DNA of 44,244 nt from Phoronis australis. Its lineage: Eukaryota > Phoronida > Phoronidae. The notes under the pieces were generated by a model. That model was not told the origin of the DNA. It saw only the letters and a program-made list of their open reading frames with translations, and did no database searches. The stretch's first letter is position 1. Every line of letters begins with the position of its first letter. The translations under genes and the position numbers were made by a program. This document shows, piece after piece, positions 9,601 to 24,600 of this stretch. The stretch spans positions 126,001-170,244 of the forward strand of contig NMRA01000743.1 of NCBI GenBank assembly GCA_002633005.1, given 5' to 3'.

Positions 9601-12600
9601 TTAAGCGTGTTCTTAGCGAATGGAACAGGAGCATCCACCCCACAGCTTAAAAGGAAAAGAACAAAGACAACACATAAGCTTAGAAATGAATACACCTGAG
9701 CTAGGAGGAAATTTCATATCACAGGATAACATTGGTGGATTTGGAGGAGGGCAAACGGGCTATGCNCCCCCCCCCAAAAACTCCCCTTTATTTCTTTTCA
9801 CAGTTCGAGGGTGTAAAAATCTTACTGGTAAAATCCTGACTAATACTCTTCCCTGTCCCACCCTCCTAACTAAAAATCATGGATTCCCCCAGAGTACTAC
9901 TACATGGGCGCCGCACCATTGCCTGATAGGGGGCTGGGGGAGGCTATACCCTCACTTTTTTCAGTGCTGCGCCGCCCATGTACTATTAGATCGTATCATG
10001 GCAAAAAACGTCAGAAAGTAGACAAAAGACCATTTGGGAAAACAAACCACTCTAAACATGATGGATTTCATCACATACACCAAAAACTCTTTGTAACAAC
10101 TTTATTTTGAACGGCGAAGTTGCGCTGACATTTGTCTTCAACATAGCCGCTCATGGCGCTGACATGCGGTGATTTAGTGAACTAACAACTGCTGTTTGAA
10201 AAGTACCAATGCGCAGCATTTTGACAGAATTTCTGAAAATGAAATAATTATCAATTAAAAAAGTGATAAAATCTTCATCTAGAAATCAGGGGGACATATT
10301 GCCCATTTGCAAAAGCGTCAATCTCCCAACCAATCAAAATTTGGCCTTTCGGACGATCGAAAACTCGCCATGAAAACTTGACCTTGATTTCGAGAAAAGA
10401 ACTTGGGAAGGTGCGCACGCATCTAAACTATATCCTGTCCAAATTTCATGTTTGTAATTTAGAGTATAGTGCTCTCTTGGATTGGAGGATCAAGAGGCAC
10501 TTTTTCGAAAGTTGATCGCACGGCAGAAAATCGTGTGCTAAAAAAGTTTACAAAAATGATTTTTCAGCGATAATTCATGTCAAAAAGATTACAAACTTAC
10601 AAATAAAGACCAAGGTAACAATTTATAACAAAAAACTGTCTTTTATTTAACTTTGAAGGCTGAAATCGGGTAATTTACCGATGTTGGTTTTACATGGAGG
10701 CAGTTATGGAGACTCGTGACCTACTTTTTGATTGTCCTCCCTACTACAAGTACTCGCCACTATGCTCTAACAATACAGCTACCCAAGCTGGAATAAAACC
10801 CAATCGTCCCTGATGGCCCGATTGCACACTGAAAGGCTGCAAGCTTCCTCCGGCCAGCAGTGTAAATGAAACAGACATCCGAGGAACCATAAAACTGACA
10901 AATCACTAGACATCGCACAGAAAGATCAAGGACGAATGAGGCAGACAATTGCAACATTTCTCTCCTCCCTAAAAAGCGTGGGATCCACCCAGTCTTTCAA
11001 CATCATTCGGCAAATATGAAAAACATTCCAAAAATTAACAAGATCCCCCTTACCCAAATCAAAGCCACTGCTAAGTAGACTAAGAGTGTTAGAATGATAA
11101 GGACAGTTCCCTGGAAGCAGAGAATAACACACATGCCATAGGTTAAATACTGAAGTACCAAAAAATAGGCAGCACCCCTAATTCTTTAGGATGGGGACTG
11201 TGGAGGAGTGTAGAGAATCTATAGTGAAACCTCTGATGGACTTTATAAAGCTTATTTTATATGGCCTTAGAGTATATTTCCTTTGACCAGATCATGGCTA
11301 TTGGCAGACACTTGACGCCTTTAGCCAGGGACGGCGGGTTCTTTTCCAAACTAAGAGTAGAACAATATTTTTGTGTTCGAAATGTGGAGACTTGTAAGTG
11401 ACTTCATTGATCAGCTGAAGTTGCTTGAAAATTTCTGTTGATTACCTAGTTGGCTTCTTGCTTGTACATGCTTCAAAGACGTAACACTGCAAGATAAGGT
11501 ATTTTGAGGAATAGTCCATTATTTTCATGCTACGAATCATAAATTAAGAAAGTAAGAAACTAAAACTTCGTACCTTGTTTACACTTACGGCCAAAAAACC
11601 ATAGTTGGTTCTGATATCTGTTTTTTTAAAATCGGTGGTGCAGTATTTATTTTAGTTGCTCACTTTTTAAAAAAAAACAAGTCCACCTGAGACGAGCAGA
11701 AACAATGCATGATTTTTTTAATCATCACTTGGCAAGTCATGGCATTTTAACCCGTACTCACCCTTGCCTACGTGCCTTTGTGCAGCCTTTACAAAAAAGA
11801 AACGCAAGACCTTGACTGAAATTGATGCAGGCAGACATTTTTAGTCAATAAGCAGAGGTCTCGAAATGAGTGCAGGAGAGCTAGACACCACAACCAACTA
11901 ATGCTTTTCGACTCAACAGTAACTCTTTCTGCTCCTCAGACTGTTTGGATGGTGGAAATAACAAGAAGGCTGTGCAGGAGGCTGACAAGGTGCTCAAGAA
12001 ACAGAAGGACTGCTTGTGTGCCAAGGTAGGTAGGGATCTGTAGGTAGACACTCTGGGGATGACCTGGGGGTGTGTATTATAGCGCTGGTGATATGCGAGA
12101 CACTCTGAAGAATTTTGACTTTCATGAAGTAGTAAGCATTGTGTGTGTTTGCCTAACAACACGGTCTTTACCCGTGTATGGAAGTCTCATGGAGAATGAA
12201 AAGGGGTAAACACTATGGAAAATGTACACCCTCATTTTGTGAGTCGAGTCGTAAGTTCATGTTGTCAAGTTATGTTGGGTAATTGTTGCTTAAGGTATAT
12301 TGAGTGCTGTTTAGGTTATACTGGTATGTGACTATTACCTTGGGACATGAGGTTTTACAGAGTGGCGAGTGTCTTACCGTTTTGATTAAATTTTTCAAAT
12401 CTCAGCAAAAATCAAGTTATGTAGTAAGGCAAATTAACACTTCTCATTTACTTTGGCTTAAAGTGTGGTTGGAAATGTGTTGTTTTTGACTCAATGAACG
12501 GCTTTATTGTTACTTTTACTTTGAAGTTGGCCACTTTTGATTTGTCAATGTAATGCTTAGTATATGTATGAGTGAGAATTATATTCTGAAAAGTGGTCGT

Positions 12601-15600
12601 GACATGACACTCCAGTGGTGTTTTTACTGTTGTCAGACACTGGTAATGTTGGTGTAAGAATATCTACACAAATTCTTTGAGTATGTAGTGTTTCACAAAA
12701 CAGCAAAATAACCATCATACGGTTGACTATTATCTGGTTAAAGTAGTCTGTATCTGCCAGGTATTGAAAGGTCTTGCGTTGGTCCGGCTCGGGCGACAAG
12801 CTGATGCCAACATCCTTCTAGAGGAGGTCATTGGACGCAATCCAACTGATGACTCAACACTGTCAGCTCTGACCATATGTTTTAAAGAACTACAAACTGG
12901 TGAGTCCGGCGTAATTAGGTTTGTTTCTCTTCCAATGACTGTTTGTAAGGCCAAAAAGACAGCATAATTGGTTCTCATTTACATTTTTTTAAGTCAAATC
13001 TGTAGTGCAGTATATTTTTAGTTGCTAGTTCAAAATCAAACATCCACCTGAGACCAGCTAAAGTGATGCATGATTTTTTTACTCCAGTGTAATCAGTTTC
13101 GGGTGGGGAAGGCTGGAGTCAGTCTTGCCAGTGCTTGAAAAGTCCTCTTTTCCCCAGTGGCAATAGCAAACATGGAAATAGCTTCACACTCCAGCGCTTT
13201 CAACTCCCCATTAAAATTAACATTTATCCATCTTTTCCTCCCAGTTGAAAAGATTGTGACGGTATACGAGAATGCCCACCAGGTGTTGCCAGACAACGAG
13301 GAGATCCTGACTAGCCTTTTCATGGCTTACGTCAGAGTGGGTGACTACCGTAAACAGCAACAGGTGGCACTGAAACTCAACAAACTGCAACCTCATAAGA
13401 ACCCATACTATTTCTGGGGAGTGATGAGTGTTGTGCTTCAGGTGAGAACTGTTGGTAATTACGCATGCTTTTGGAGAAGCAAAAATCTGCAACATGGGCG
13501 CAGACCTAAACTGTGGTAAATTGACTACTAACCATTTGTCAAGCAGATTTGCGCATCGTAACTTAATTTAAATTGTGTTGACGATTGGGCTTTTCTAGCA
13601 TACATGTGTATATTAGTAAGTGGAGCTTGAAATTCACATGTGGGGCGAGCGAGACAATAGTCCAACTTATGTAGGTACATGCATTCAAGTTGTCATCTTA
13701 GCCAACAGGAGTCCCCATATAAGTGAACAGTTGTGCTCTCGTTGTCTTGACATCTGTGTCTATTGGCAGTGAGGACTGTTCCTTCTGTAACACTAGCCAG
13801 TGAGCCTTCCATTATATCAATGTTTTTTAATATAACGAATCCCTTTCTATGCTTGTAAACTGACTGGTAACAAACTTGTACTCTAGGCTCAAGAGAACAG
13901 TAAATTAGCCAAGACAATTTTCCTTCCCTTGGCAAGGAAGATGACGGAAAAATATGTCAACGATGACCGTGTAGACGCAGAAGCAGGTAAGAAAGTTTGA
14001 AATTTCAGTAATGTTATAAAAGAGATAGTCTGAGCTTAAATATGGCATTATCAAGCGGTCCAAGATTTTATATGGTGTGGACATAAAAGTCCCATGACCT
14101 GTTTCATGAAAAGTGACTGATGACTTGTCATAAATTTGGTCGTAGCCCCCAGCTGCTGTTTCTGAAAAATAATTTCAGCAGTATACAAAGTCTAAGAATA
14201 TTATCATAATTACTAATTACTCGGATGAATTAGTATACCTTTTTTCCAAAACTGTGATGTGCTGATAATTACATTGAAAGAGGTCATTCAATAATGGGGA
14301 AGTGTCTTCAGTCATAAGTCACTTCGTGAAATGGGACCCTGGTTTAAAGTTGCTGAACTCGAGTTTCACAAATAAGACTGCTTAAGTTGAGATTAAACAA
14401 AATTTTCCCAAGTTATACATTGAAACGAATGGTGTTCTTTAATCTGTGTACAAAAATCTTTCATATTCTAACAATCGTCATGGGAAATTTTAATAATGGT
14501 CCCTGGAAAAATCTGCTATTGTTAGAAAATGTTAGGAAATCTGGCTTCAGGGATTTTTGTACTCTGACCAAGGATAATGATTTGTTTTGATGTATAACAG
14601 AGTGTTATTTGCCAAACCCAGGTCCAGCAACTTTAAAGTGCATTGACTTTTTACTAATCACGAAATCTGTTACATGTGGATGCCAGAGCAGAGGTTTGTC
14701 ACTTTTGCCATTTGTTGTTTCATGTAGTTCAAGCAAAAGTTTTTCTCGTGGTCTACTGTGAATGTCGCATCCTCTATCTGCGAAAAGACCTGTGTGCGTG
14801 CAAGCGTGTGTGCGTGCGTCAAACCAGCTCGCGGGCAATTGGTTTTGGCTACTTTAAGCAGGGATATTTTACCGTCAGTAGAAAAAAATTACACTTAGAA
14901 GACACAGACACCTTTCCACTCAGGTGTACAAGGGCCATGGCTTCTAGATTGACATTTGCACTGTAGCTGTTCAGATATAGGCTGGAGAGAGACAATTCAG
15001 TAGCCAAGGCTGTGTTGCATAAGACTAGCATTTCCAGTAGCCAAATGTAGTACTTGCAAAATTCACCAATTTAAGGAATTTTCAAAAGCCGATGCTTGAA
15101 CATCCTGGTATGTGAGTTGACTTATCCAGAATTCAAGAACTACCACATAGGTGATCATCTGGTCAGTGAGCTGTCAGTTGATATTGGATAAATGCTACCT
15201 ATTTATTTGTATCTGTGAAAACTTCTAGCTGCTTGAAATGCTACAGAAATGATGTATACAGATTGTGTATCTTTTACTATGCTTTGGATGGCCAATATTG
15301 CACAATCCTTTGGGTATTTGACACCCCGCACTATTCATAAAAAGGTCAATGTCAAAAGTATAATCAATGGCAATGTGAATATGATAGTGTGATGTCAACG
15401 TCGCTGTTGTTATGTTGTTTTTGTCTAGTGTATTACCTTTGCAGTCGGACCCAAGAGAATAATTACTCTCATGAACTCTAGACTCAGTAATCACAGTGCG
15501 TTAAGTTCACTCAAAGTATGCCATGCTATTGGCCTGTTTTCGATTAGGTTTCGTGTATAATTGTATAGTCTTAGTGACATGTAGAAATAATTCATCCTCT

Positions 15601-18600
15601 AGGTTGTTTTTTGTTACCTTTCAGAAGTATTCTTGTATCTGATGATCTTGGACATGCTGGGTGATCATGAGACTGCTCTGAAGGTCATTCAAGGTCCATT
15701 GGCTGGTAAGTGGCCATTGCCTAGCTAGACAAACTATTGGTTAAAGGGTGTTTTAAACCTGCCTTCTGTCAAAAAACAACTTTTGATTCAAGCCACCTAC
15801 CTTCATGGAAACGGTCTCTACTTGTTCCTTACTGAGATTAGAAATGATTTCTGGACCTATAAAAGAATGGTAGTATCTGAAAGTTTCATGTGAATCTGGC
15901 CGCCATTTTGGAGCTGTGATGCTCCTGAGGTAGCCATATTTCGACGTTTTTCGATAATCGTACATAACCTTCAGTTGTTGCTATTCCAATCCTAAATCAC
16001 CACTTGTTGTGAGTGCCCTCTATTGTTCACCGCAGCCAAGATTACCAGTAACCACAGTTTTAAGTCAGTGAAGGAGGTGGAGCTACTGACCAAGCTAGAC
16101 AGGTGGCCGGACGTCAATGCGGCGTACAGGAAGTTGTTAATTGAAAGGTATGCGATCGTGTTTAGCACTCACTAGACGTTACGTAAATATTTGATTTGAA
16201 AAGTTTGCATACATATGATTTGTCAAGATTTGAGAATAATATGATGATTGTAATTAATGCAGTGTCCTCCACAACAGAAATTTCAAAATCGACAGGAATT
16301 ACTAACATTCAGGAATGTGTTCTAGAATCTGTGTCTATACTATGGGTGGTTTGTATGTTAAGTCTTGCAAAAAATGCAATGAACTTGCGCCAAAAGTCCA
16401 GAATGTCCCTGATTTGTTTAAGGAAATGACCAAGCTCCCGTCAAGGATATGTAGGACTTTATTGATAAGTTTGTGCATTTAGCTAAATAACTCCGAAACT
16501 ACTTTTTAATCTTGTAAAAGTATATTTTCTAAAAGTGGAAAGGTTGCAGAATTAAATTTTTAGCTTTTTACCAATCCTATAAAATTAATTGGGTGACATG
16601 ACAACCTGCACTGGCTTTTTAGTAAAATTTGCAAAACAGCAAGGTACATTGATTATTGAACAACAGTTTCAAAAACATGACCAAATTTTGTGTAATGTAA
16701 ATGCTCATAAAATCTCAAACACGCTGTTACATTTTTCTAAATTATCTTTTCATTTTCATAAAGATTTTTAGTTGTTTCATAAAAAGTCCTATTTTTGATA
16801 GTCCCTCATTCAAAAGTGGAAAATTTTTAAAGCAATTCGTGGAGAGAAGTGTATAAGTTATGATGTTTGGAAGTATCATATGAATCTGGTCAGTCATTTC
16901 TGAGATATGTCCCACAATTTGCTAAATTTGGCCATTTTTGAGAGTCCTACATAAACTTGAGGTTAAATTTATTGCTTTGGTTTTTAAACTCTGCACTAGT
17001 AATACAAACACGTCAAGGCGTTCATTACTCTGAAGCCTCAAAACAGGTTGTGGAGAACACTGTATAGATTATAAGCAGACGGGGGTGTTTTCAGTCTCGG
17101 CTTATGAGTAAAATATTAATGATTGAATCAGTCGTCAACCTTTGGTGTGTATAAAAATCCCTCTACCTGTTGTGCCATCAATGTCAGTTGTGCAAAAACA
17201 TTGGAAAGATTTTGAAATTGTAAGCGTGTGTTTGCTATTCTGCTGCCATATTTGTGCACATTGAGATTCATACATCCACGTCTGAAACTGCGCCTATATA
17301 CGTATTCTGGTAATAGTCATTTAGAAGGGTCCAGCATTTTTCGAAATAGTTTTCTCCATCGAATAACAAGCACCAAACTGGTTCTCAAAATCTGGGACCC
17401 TTGTAAGTGATTACTGCCTTTGCTCATTCACATGATTTGTGAAACATTGGAGTGAGTTTTTGAAATACCATATCAGGGTGAGATTCGCTTATCTGTAGAA
17501 CAGCGATTAATGTTGATGTGATTTCAATTTTGGAACTAATTTGTTTAAAAGTGATAAGTGAAAACGCAAAAATACTTTTTTTAAAGAAATTAACATGGAC
17601 TGCGGATATAAGCACTTGAGAATTGATATGCGCCTTCTTTGTGTAGCTAATCCATATACTTCAACATTCCCATCTTTTTGACCGCAGTAGTCTTCCTTAA
17701 TTCCTCTCATATCTATTTACAGTCCAGATAACTGGCAGTATTATACACACTACTTCACTTCCTTCTTTACTTTGATGGACCAAGGATGGACCAAAGACTT
17801 CACAGATGGCGGGTAACTTCTCTTTGTGCGTGTGGATCGAAACATGCAGTTAGTTACTTTAAACATAGAATTTGAAGAGGCGCTTGTTTCCACTTAGAAA
17901 ATGAGCTTTTGTAGTTCTCTTTAATTATGTGATTATGCTTTGTTTGATACTTATTTGTTTCTGCTAAAAAAGTGTTTATGGTTTAAAACATGTGTTCTTC
18001 ACATTAAAAATCGGGTGTGAAGGGACACTTATTTGTTTCTGCTCAGAAAAACAAGCGTTTGTGGTCATCCCTAATTCTGTGGTTACGCTTTGTTTGATAC
18101 TCTTTGGTTTGATTCACTATGAAGACCTTTATATTTTTTGTTGTTGTTTTCAACCTACAAGGGAAAACAATTGATGGATGTTGCGACTAGTGCTTTGCTG
18201 GTAACTGGAGGTCTTAATTTTCCAAGATTGTTATTCAGGTATTGGGTCATTGTTAATAGCTCATGTTACTTGTTATATTTATTTCAGGGATCCTGTAGAC
18301 TGTAAAGTCAGTTCTGTTCAGTGGTTCCTAGATGAACAGATTTCTAAAAGGGAAACCAAACATTTACTACGAGGACCTTATCTAGCTAAGATGGAGTTCT
18401 ATAAACAGTTGTCTCAAAGGGAAGATAGTGCCACAGCGGACATGTGTGAGTTGATGTTCCGTGGCCTTTCTTTAAAAATTTCCGGCGCCCTTCTGCCGCA
18501 GATCATGATTGGCTGTCAATCAGTCTCGAGTTAATTGTTGCACAGGTGTCATGGTAAAATTCCTCTTTGTGGTATTCTACAAAAATTGATTCTGAAACTG

Positions 18601-21600
18601 TCAAGAGAAATTGGTGACATATTCAAGATGCTTTTGTTCAAGATGCTGTTTAAGAGTGGGAAACAAAAATGACTTTGTGGGAATATGAAATGACTAAGAT
18701 GTATTGGTAGCTACAGATTGGACAGGTCTTGGCCAAGCTGTTTTGTAAGTCTCTCCAAGTGTACATTCAATGTCAATTATTAAAGCAAATCCTTATTACA
18801 ATTCGGATGATGTCATCTACGGCATTGCTGTCATTTTTCAAATGCGTTGTGGGAGTATTGTCGGCTCATAGTCATCGAGTGACAGCACAGATAATGTGGT
18901 GAGCGTATAAACAACAGTATGAAACAACACTTGCCACTTGAGCGGACAGGAATTGAAGAATTGAAAGTGAGTTTCAAAATGCATCGAATTAATAGATAGA
19001 TTGGCGAATCTTTTGCGCAAAAGATTCTCTAGGAACGTGTTACTAGCTCAGGCTGAAATTACTAAAACACTACTCGAGATGCAAATTATAAATCAGATTG
19101 CACGTCCCTAAGTTATCTGTGATGTCACCAGATGTTAACGAACCAACAACCATCCCACGATAAACCACATCAATGGCATAGATGCAATAGTATCCAATAG
19201 TGCAGGCTAGCCCAATAGTGCAGGTCAGTGACCACCCACCTGTAGAGAATGGTGGTGTTCACATAATCTTCTCAAAGTGGAAGTCTGGCAATGTTGAGGA
19301 TATTTGACAACGAAAGTAAATTGTGTTGCTTTCTTTATCTAAGATGTATCAATGTATCTACTGTCCAGTATAAAAGAATTTGAGTTAGTCGGCCAGACAA
19401 CTCCTCAATAACACTGTGAATGCTGCCAAGAAACCGAATTATAAAAGAAAAGTCATATGGTGTTTTTTCAGTTTTGTGGTTTGATATGCAATATGTACCT
19501 TTATTGTTTTGTGTAATTTGCGGGAGTAACTCTGCAGGTGGTTTAACTGGCAGCGTCTTCTACGCGTGAAATTTGTTTGAGTAATCTGTCAGTAGAGCGA
19601 TCTCATTTGTTACTTGTCACATTTTTTGCAGGTTTGTATGACATGCTCAAAGACTATTTTGAAAAATTTAGCAGCAAGCACTGCTGTTTCTCCGACATGA
19701 AGCCATATGTAAGGCTTTTAGACAAAGAACAATCGAGCAAGGTAAACTTCCCAACTGCGTATCACAATTTTTAGTCTTTCAGTAGCACTATGAATAGTAG
19801 CAACGGAAAAACCTGCATTAGTTGGTTGCTGGAAACAAGCTAATGTAGTTCAGGAAGAATTTCATTGTATGATAAAATCTCACCAATTTAGGACGCAATA
19901 TGGTTGACAGGCGAAATTTAATTTTTTTTCACTTTAAATTTAATAAAAGGTAATTTGTGCTAAGTAAATGTGATACCATTTCAAANCCAATAGTGCAGGT
20001 CTACTGACCCCCCACCTGTAGAGAATGGTGGTGTTCACATAATCTTCTCAAAGTGGAAGTCTGGCAATGTTGAGGATATTTGACAAGGAAAGTAAATTGT
20101 GTTGCTTTCTTTATCTAAGATGTATCAATGTATCTACTGTCCATTATAAAAGAATTTGAGTTAGTCGGCCAGACAACTCCTCAATAACACTGTGAATGCT
20201 GCCAAGAAACCGAATTATTATAGAAAAATCATATGGTGTTTTTTCATCAGTAGAGCGATCTCGTTTGTTACTTGTCACATTTTTTGCAGGTTTGTATGAC
20301 ATGCTCAAAGACTATTTTGAAAAATTTAGCAGCAAGCACTGCTGTTTCTCCGACATGAAGCCATATGTAAGGCTTTTAGACAAAGAACAATCGAGCAAGG
20401 TAAACTTCCCAACTGCGTATCACAATTTTTAGTCTTTCAGTAGCACTATGAATAGTAGCAACGGAAAAACATGCATTGGTTGCTTTTGGATTATTTACTT
20501 AGAGTTTTATTACGTTGCTGGAAACAAGCTGATGTAGTTCAGGAAGAATTTCATTGTATGATAAAATCTCACCAATTTAGGACACAATATGGTTGACAGG
20601 CGAAATTTAATTTTTTTTCACTTTTAATAAAAGGTAATTTGTGCTAAGTAAATGTGATACCATTTCAAAAGTTTGTGAGATAGCTACCTTCTTACAATGG
20701 TTTCTGAGAAATTGTCGACATTCAAAACAAAGTTACAAGCTTTGAAAAAATGAGAAAGATATTTTGTCCGAACTTGGTGAAATTTTTTCGGTAATGGTAG
20801 ACTGCTCTGATGTCAGTTTTGGTACAAATAGTTGTTCCCTTGGAATGAGGCACAACAGTTATCTTTATATTTAATCCCTTGTACTTTTAAGTTAATAGAA
20901 CTGGGTTTTGATTTTCTATTTTACACATTGACTATAAATCTTCCAAGAGACCCAGTGGTATTAGTTAATTCTGTGTTTGTTCCTGTCAGTAGAAGCTTTT
21001 GTAGTCCATTTATTATTTATATTCCAGTTAACGAAAGACTTGTTGCAAATGACTAACTTATTAGACAAGGATGGCATGATGCAGTTGGCAGCTGATGTAA
21101 GTAAAATACCATCTGTGAATTACTGTTCTACTTTCACAGAATTGGTGTACTCTTAAAACTGGCGTGACGTTCATTTTGGCTCTGACCCTGAGCCGCTATC
21201 CATTAGTCTTTGACAATTTCCAGTGTCGAAAACACCAGCTTTTGAATCTGGACCACTCGGTGTAGGTTTCTTTGTTACTTACTCGAATGAGAGGGGATTC
21301 CTAGACTTGGAACGAATGATCGTTACTTTTAATGGATGCATTAGGCAAATAATAAATTGTTTTGTAACATTATTGGCTGGTTACCTGGCAACACTCCGTA
21401 AAGTAATATAACAACAATTTTTAAAGTATTCGTCATTAATCAACCTTACATGAGGAATACTATACACAAATCGACATTTTACATCCCGGTAATTCTGCAT
21501 GAGTTCAAAATACAGGTTAGAAAAATTTGCAACGTTAACCTACGAATCTTAACAGTGGAGCTGTAAAGGAAGTTAGAATTACTATTCCATTCGCAATCAA

Positions 21601-24600
21601 ACCTACCAAATCTATCCAACTGGGTGTGACACTGAGAAGTCTTCTGTTGTACACAAATATGTATACAACAAATATTTAGTGTCCCACTTTTTCTACAAAA
21701 AAGTGCATGTTTAAAAACTATTTTGACCAATTGCCAATGAATTGCATAATTCAGGGGATTTTATCTACAACAAAACTTACTCAGTTAGCAGCGCCGATGC
21801 CATTTTTAAAATGCATTGTAAGATTGTTGTTGGCTCATAAACATCCAGTGACATCGCAGAAAACTTTGTAACCCATACCGTCCAATAATACGATAGAAAA
21901 CAATGTTTTTCACCCAAGAGCTCAGCATAAATGAAAACACAGCAATATGCTTTTTGGTGCAAGTATGAGTAAATTACCATCACATGAAAGTACAAAGTGA
22001 CGGTGAACCTCAAAATTCTTCAAATGAATAAATCTTTAGCATGACGAATTCTCGCAGCAAATGCCATTGTATCACATTGATTAGAGGTATCTCACCATCT
22101 GAAATGCCAGGCCTGCATTTTGTAGACCAAAGACAATCACGTGAATGCTTGATTACGCGTGATTCATTGAGTTATTGCCATGCATTACAAACAAAGCATG
22201 TGATTACACAAGTTTTACTGTCTTAATTCTTGCATCTGCAGAGTGCAGTCTCCCTGTCCAAGTTTTCAGTGATGTTTCCGGTTGTTTAGAAGATGACAAC
22301 AGCGCCATAGATGATGTGCCAGAATTGACTCTAGTCACTGCACAAACTCTGTCTCTAGACTAAATAACAAGCATGGCCAAATAGGATGTTACTTTGTCCT
22401 TCAGAACACAATTTCACCGCAATTACTGCTACCAACATAAGATCAGTATCCACTAAAACAGAACTAATCTGGCAAAGTCTGGAATTGCTTGTAACGTGGC
22501 TTGCCCAATCATTGGTTGTCAGTAAAAATTACACTCAAATCAACTGATCTTATCAAAACATTGACCTAGAAATTCATCAATGGATTGGCCAATCATTCAA
22601 AACAAAGTTAATGTCACTGGACAAAAATATAAGAGATAGAATGATGATATAGATATATAAAAATCTAAAACCTGAATATTGCCTGTAGCACAGCGGTTAG
22701 AGCAAAATAACTAACCAGTTAGGGAGCACGGTTCAAAGCTGACACATATGTCAAAAAAAAAAAAATTTATTCTCAAAAATACACGAAGTCGAATGATGTT
22801 GCATTGTTGCTGGAGACCAGACTCATCTAGCAGCTCTGTGGGTCATTTTTTGCACCGAGCATGGTCTCAAGCAATATGGAATTGTCAGTTCTTTCCTGCT
22901 TAGACCAGTATTACAGCAGAAAGTGGGTTTACTCAAAACTGATTTTCCGTAACATATCATGGGTTTACAGCAGCTGTACTCATCTGGAACTTATAATCTC
23001 GCCATTTTTGTGGTGAAAATGATATCACCAGAAATACACTAGTTCCTTTAATAAACTCAAAGTGATGTTACCAATTGCTGGTGTTCAATGAAGTCATTTA
23101 CATGATAAAATGAATATATTAGTTTGCAGCCGTCTATGCTGCACCAGTACTTATGTGTTTGAGATAAACTAGAGGGTGGCCACGACTGAGTTCTTGATTG
23201 TGTTATCTGGACTGTTATAGGCTAAGCAAGTACAGAGTCATTTGAGCGTGCTCCAGTTGTCCAGGTATCTCGATCAGCACAGTGGTTTGTCTGTGGATGA
23301 CCGAATGAATCTCGCTCATCAGCTTGCAGCCCGTCACGAAGACGCATTGCAGTTTGGTAAGGTCACTCGATTTTGTTCAGATAGAGATAGTTTTGTGGAA
23401 ATCAAATTTGAAACGAGCAGCGTTTGTACTGCTGTGCCCTGCTTTGGTAGTAGTAGACTTNTTGTTTTGTGAGGTTTTATCACGTGTTAAGCAATGGCCC
23501 GAAACTTTCTTCGGCGAATCCGGGAATTTACAAAAGTGGCCAAAGGTGCTAGCCAATGAAACGCGTCAAAGATCGATTCTGCATATCCCACACGACTTGC
23601 TTACAAGTCATCGGGAGGGCTGTTCTCGGTTAGTGTTCTTTTGAACTTGAATTTGGCAACAACCAAATAACGGTCGGATTAACAACAGCTGCTTCGTATT
23701 TGCCAGGTATCTGTTGAGAAGTGTAAATACTCAGCTCGCATTCATTGGAAATTTCAGGTCGCATTTTGTGACTTGATACGAGCTGACAAAAATCTCAGCT
23801 CGCATTTCCAAATTTCAGGTCGCAAATGCGACCTGCAGCTCGTTATGTCGAGCCCTGTAGATATATAAAACTCTAAAACCTGAACATTGCCTGTAGCACA
23901 GCGGTTAGAGCAAAAGAACAAACCAGTTAGGGACCACGGTTCAAAGCTGACACATATGTCAAAAAAAAAATTTTTATTCTCAAAAATACACAAAGTCGAA
24001 TGATGTTGCATTATTGCTAGAGACCAGACTCATCTAGCAGCCCTGTCTCTGTGGGTCATTTTTTGCACCGAGCATGGTCTCAAGCAATATGGAATTGTCA
24101 GTTCTTTCCTGCTTAGACCAGTATTACAGCAGAAAGTGGGCTTACTCAAAACTGATTTTCTGTAACGTAACATGGGTTTACAGCAGCTGTACTCACCTGG
24201 AACTGATAGTCTCGCCATTTTTGTGGTGAAAATGATATCGCCAGAAATACACTAGTTCCTTTAATAAACTCAAAGTGATGTTACCAATTGCTCGTCTTCA
24301 ATGAAGTCATTTACATGATAAAATGAATATATTAGTTTGCAGCCGTCTATGCTGCACCAGTACTTATGTGTTTGAGATAAACTAGAGGGTGGCCACGACT
24401 GAGTTCTTGATTGTGTTATCTGGACTGTTATAGGCTAAGCAAGTACAGAGTCATTTGAGCGTGCTCCAGTTGTCCAGGTATCTCGATCAGCACAGTGGTT
24501 TGTCTGTGGATGACCGAATGAATCTCGCTCATCAGCTTGCAGCCCGTCACGAAGACGCATTGCAGTTTGGTAAGGTCACTCGATTTTGTTCAGATAGAGA

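Larger units (their letters stand above)
7815..11939. other. Rest of NAA25 intron 1, no gene recognised
   Basis: About 4.1 kb of intron. It holds a poly-C run near 8473, an n within another poly-C run at 9766, a short inverted pair around TACATGGGCG (9901 and 9974), and minus-strand open stretches at 10760-11132 that I cannot assign. None has coding-like conservation I recognise. Confidence 0.5.
22650..23460 (+). repeat. Allelic duplicate 3, first copy (contains exon 12)
   Basis: Nearly identical to 23858-24673. It ends at the n at 23461. This allele lacks the transposon found next to the second copy: TATAGATATATAAAAATC reads through uninterrupted. Confidence 0.88.

Noticed and set aside
9620-10110. 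Plus-strand ORF of 133 codons across the n at 9766
   Set aside because: Crosses an ambiguous base in a C homopolymer, low complexity, no recognisable domain and inside an intron.
10760-11132. Minus-strand open stretches in intron 1 that might be a reverse transcriptase tail
   Set aside because: Read in two different frames with no catalytic motif; CPYH-like residues alone are not enough.
19212-20669. Exon 10 pair as mutually exclusive alternative exons
   Set aside because: Coding bases are the same, the copies are split by a lone n, and flanking intron is duplicated too, so alleles stacked in assembly explain it better.
22681-22764. Functional tRNA gene
   Set aside because: A and B boxes are present but the anticodon stem-loop and acceptor stem do not pair properly and a poly(A) run follows; a SINE fits better.
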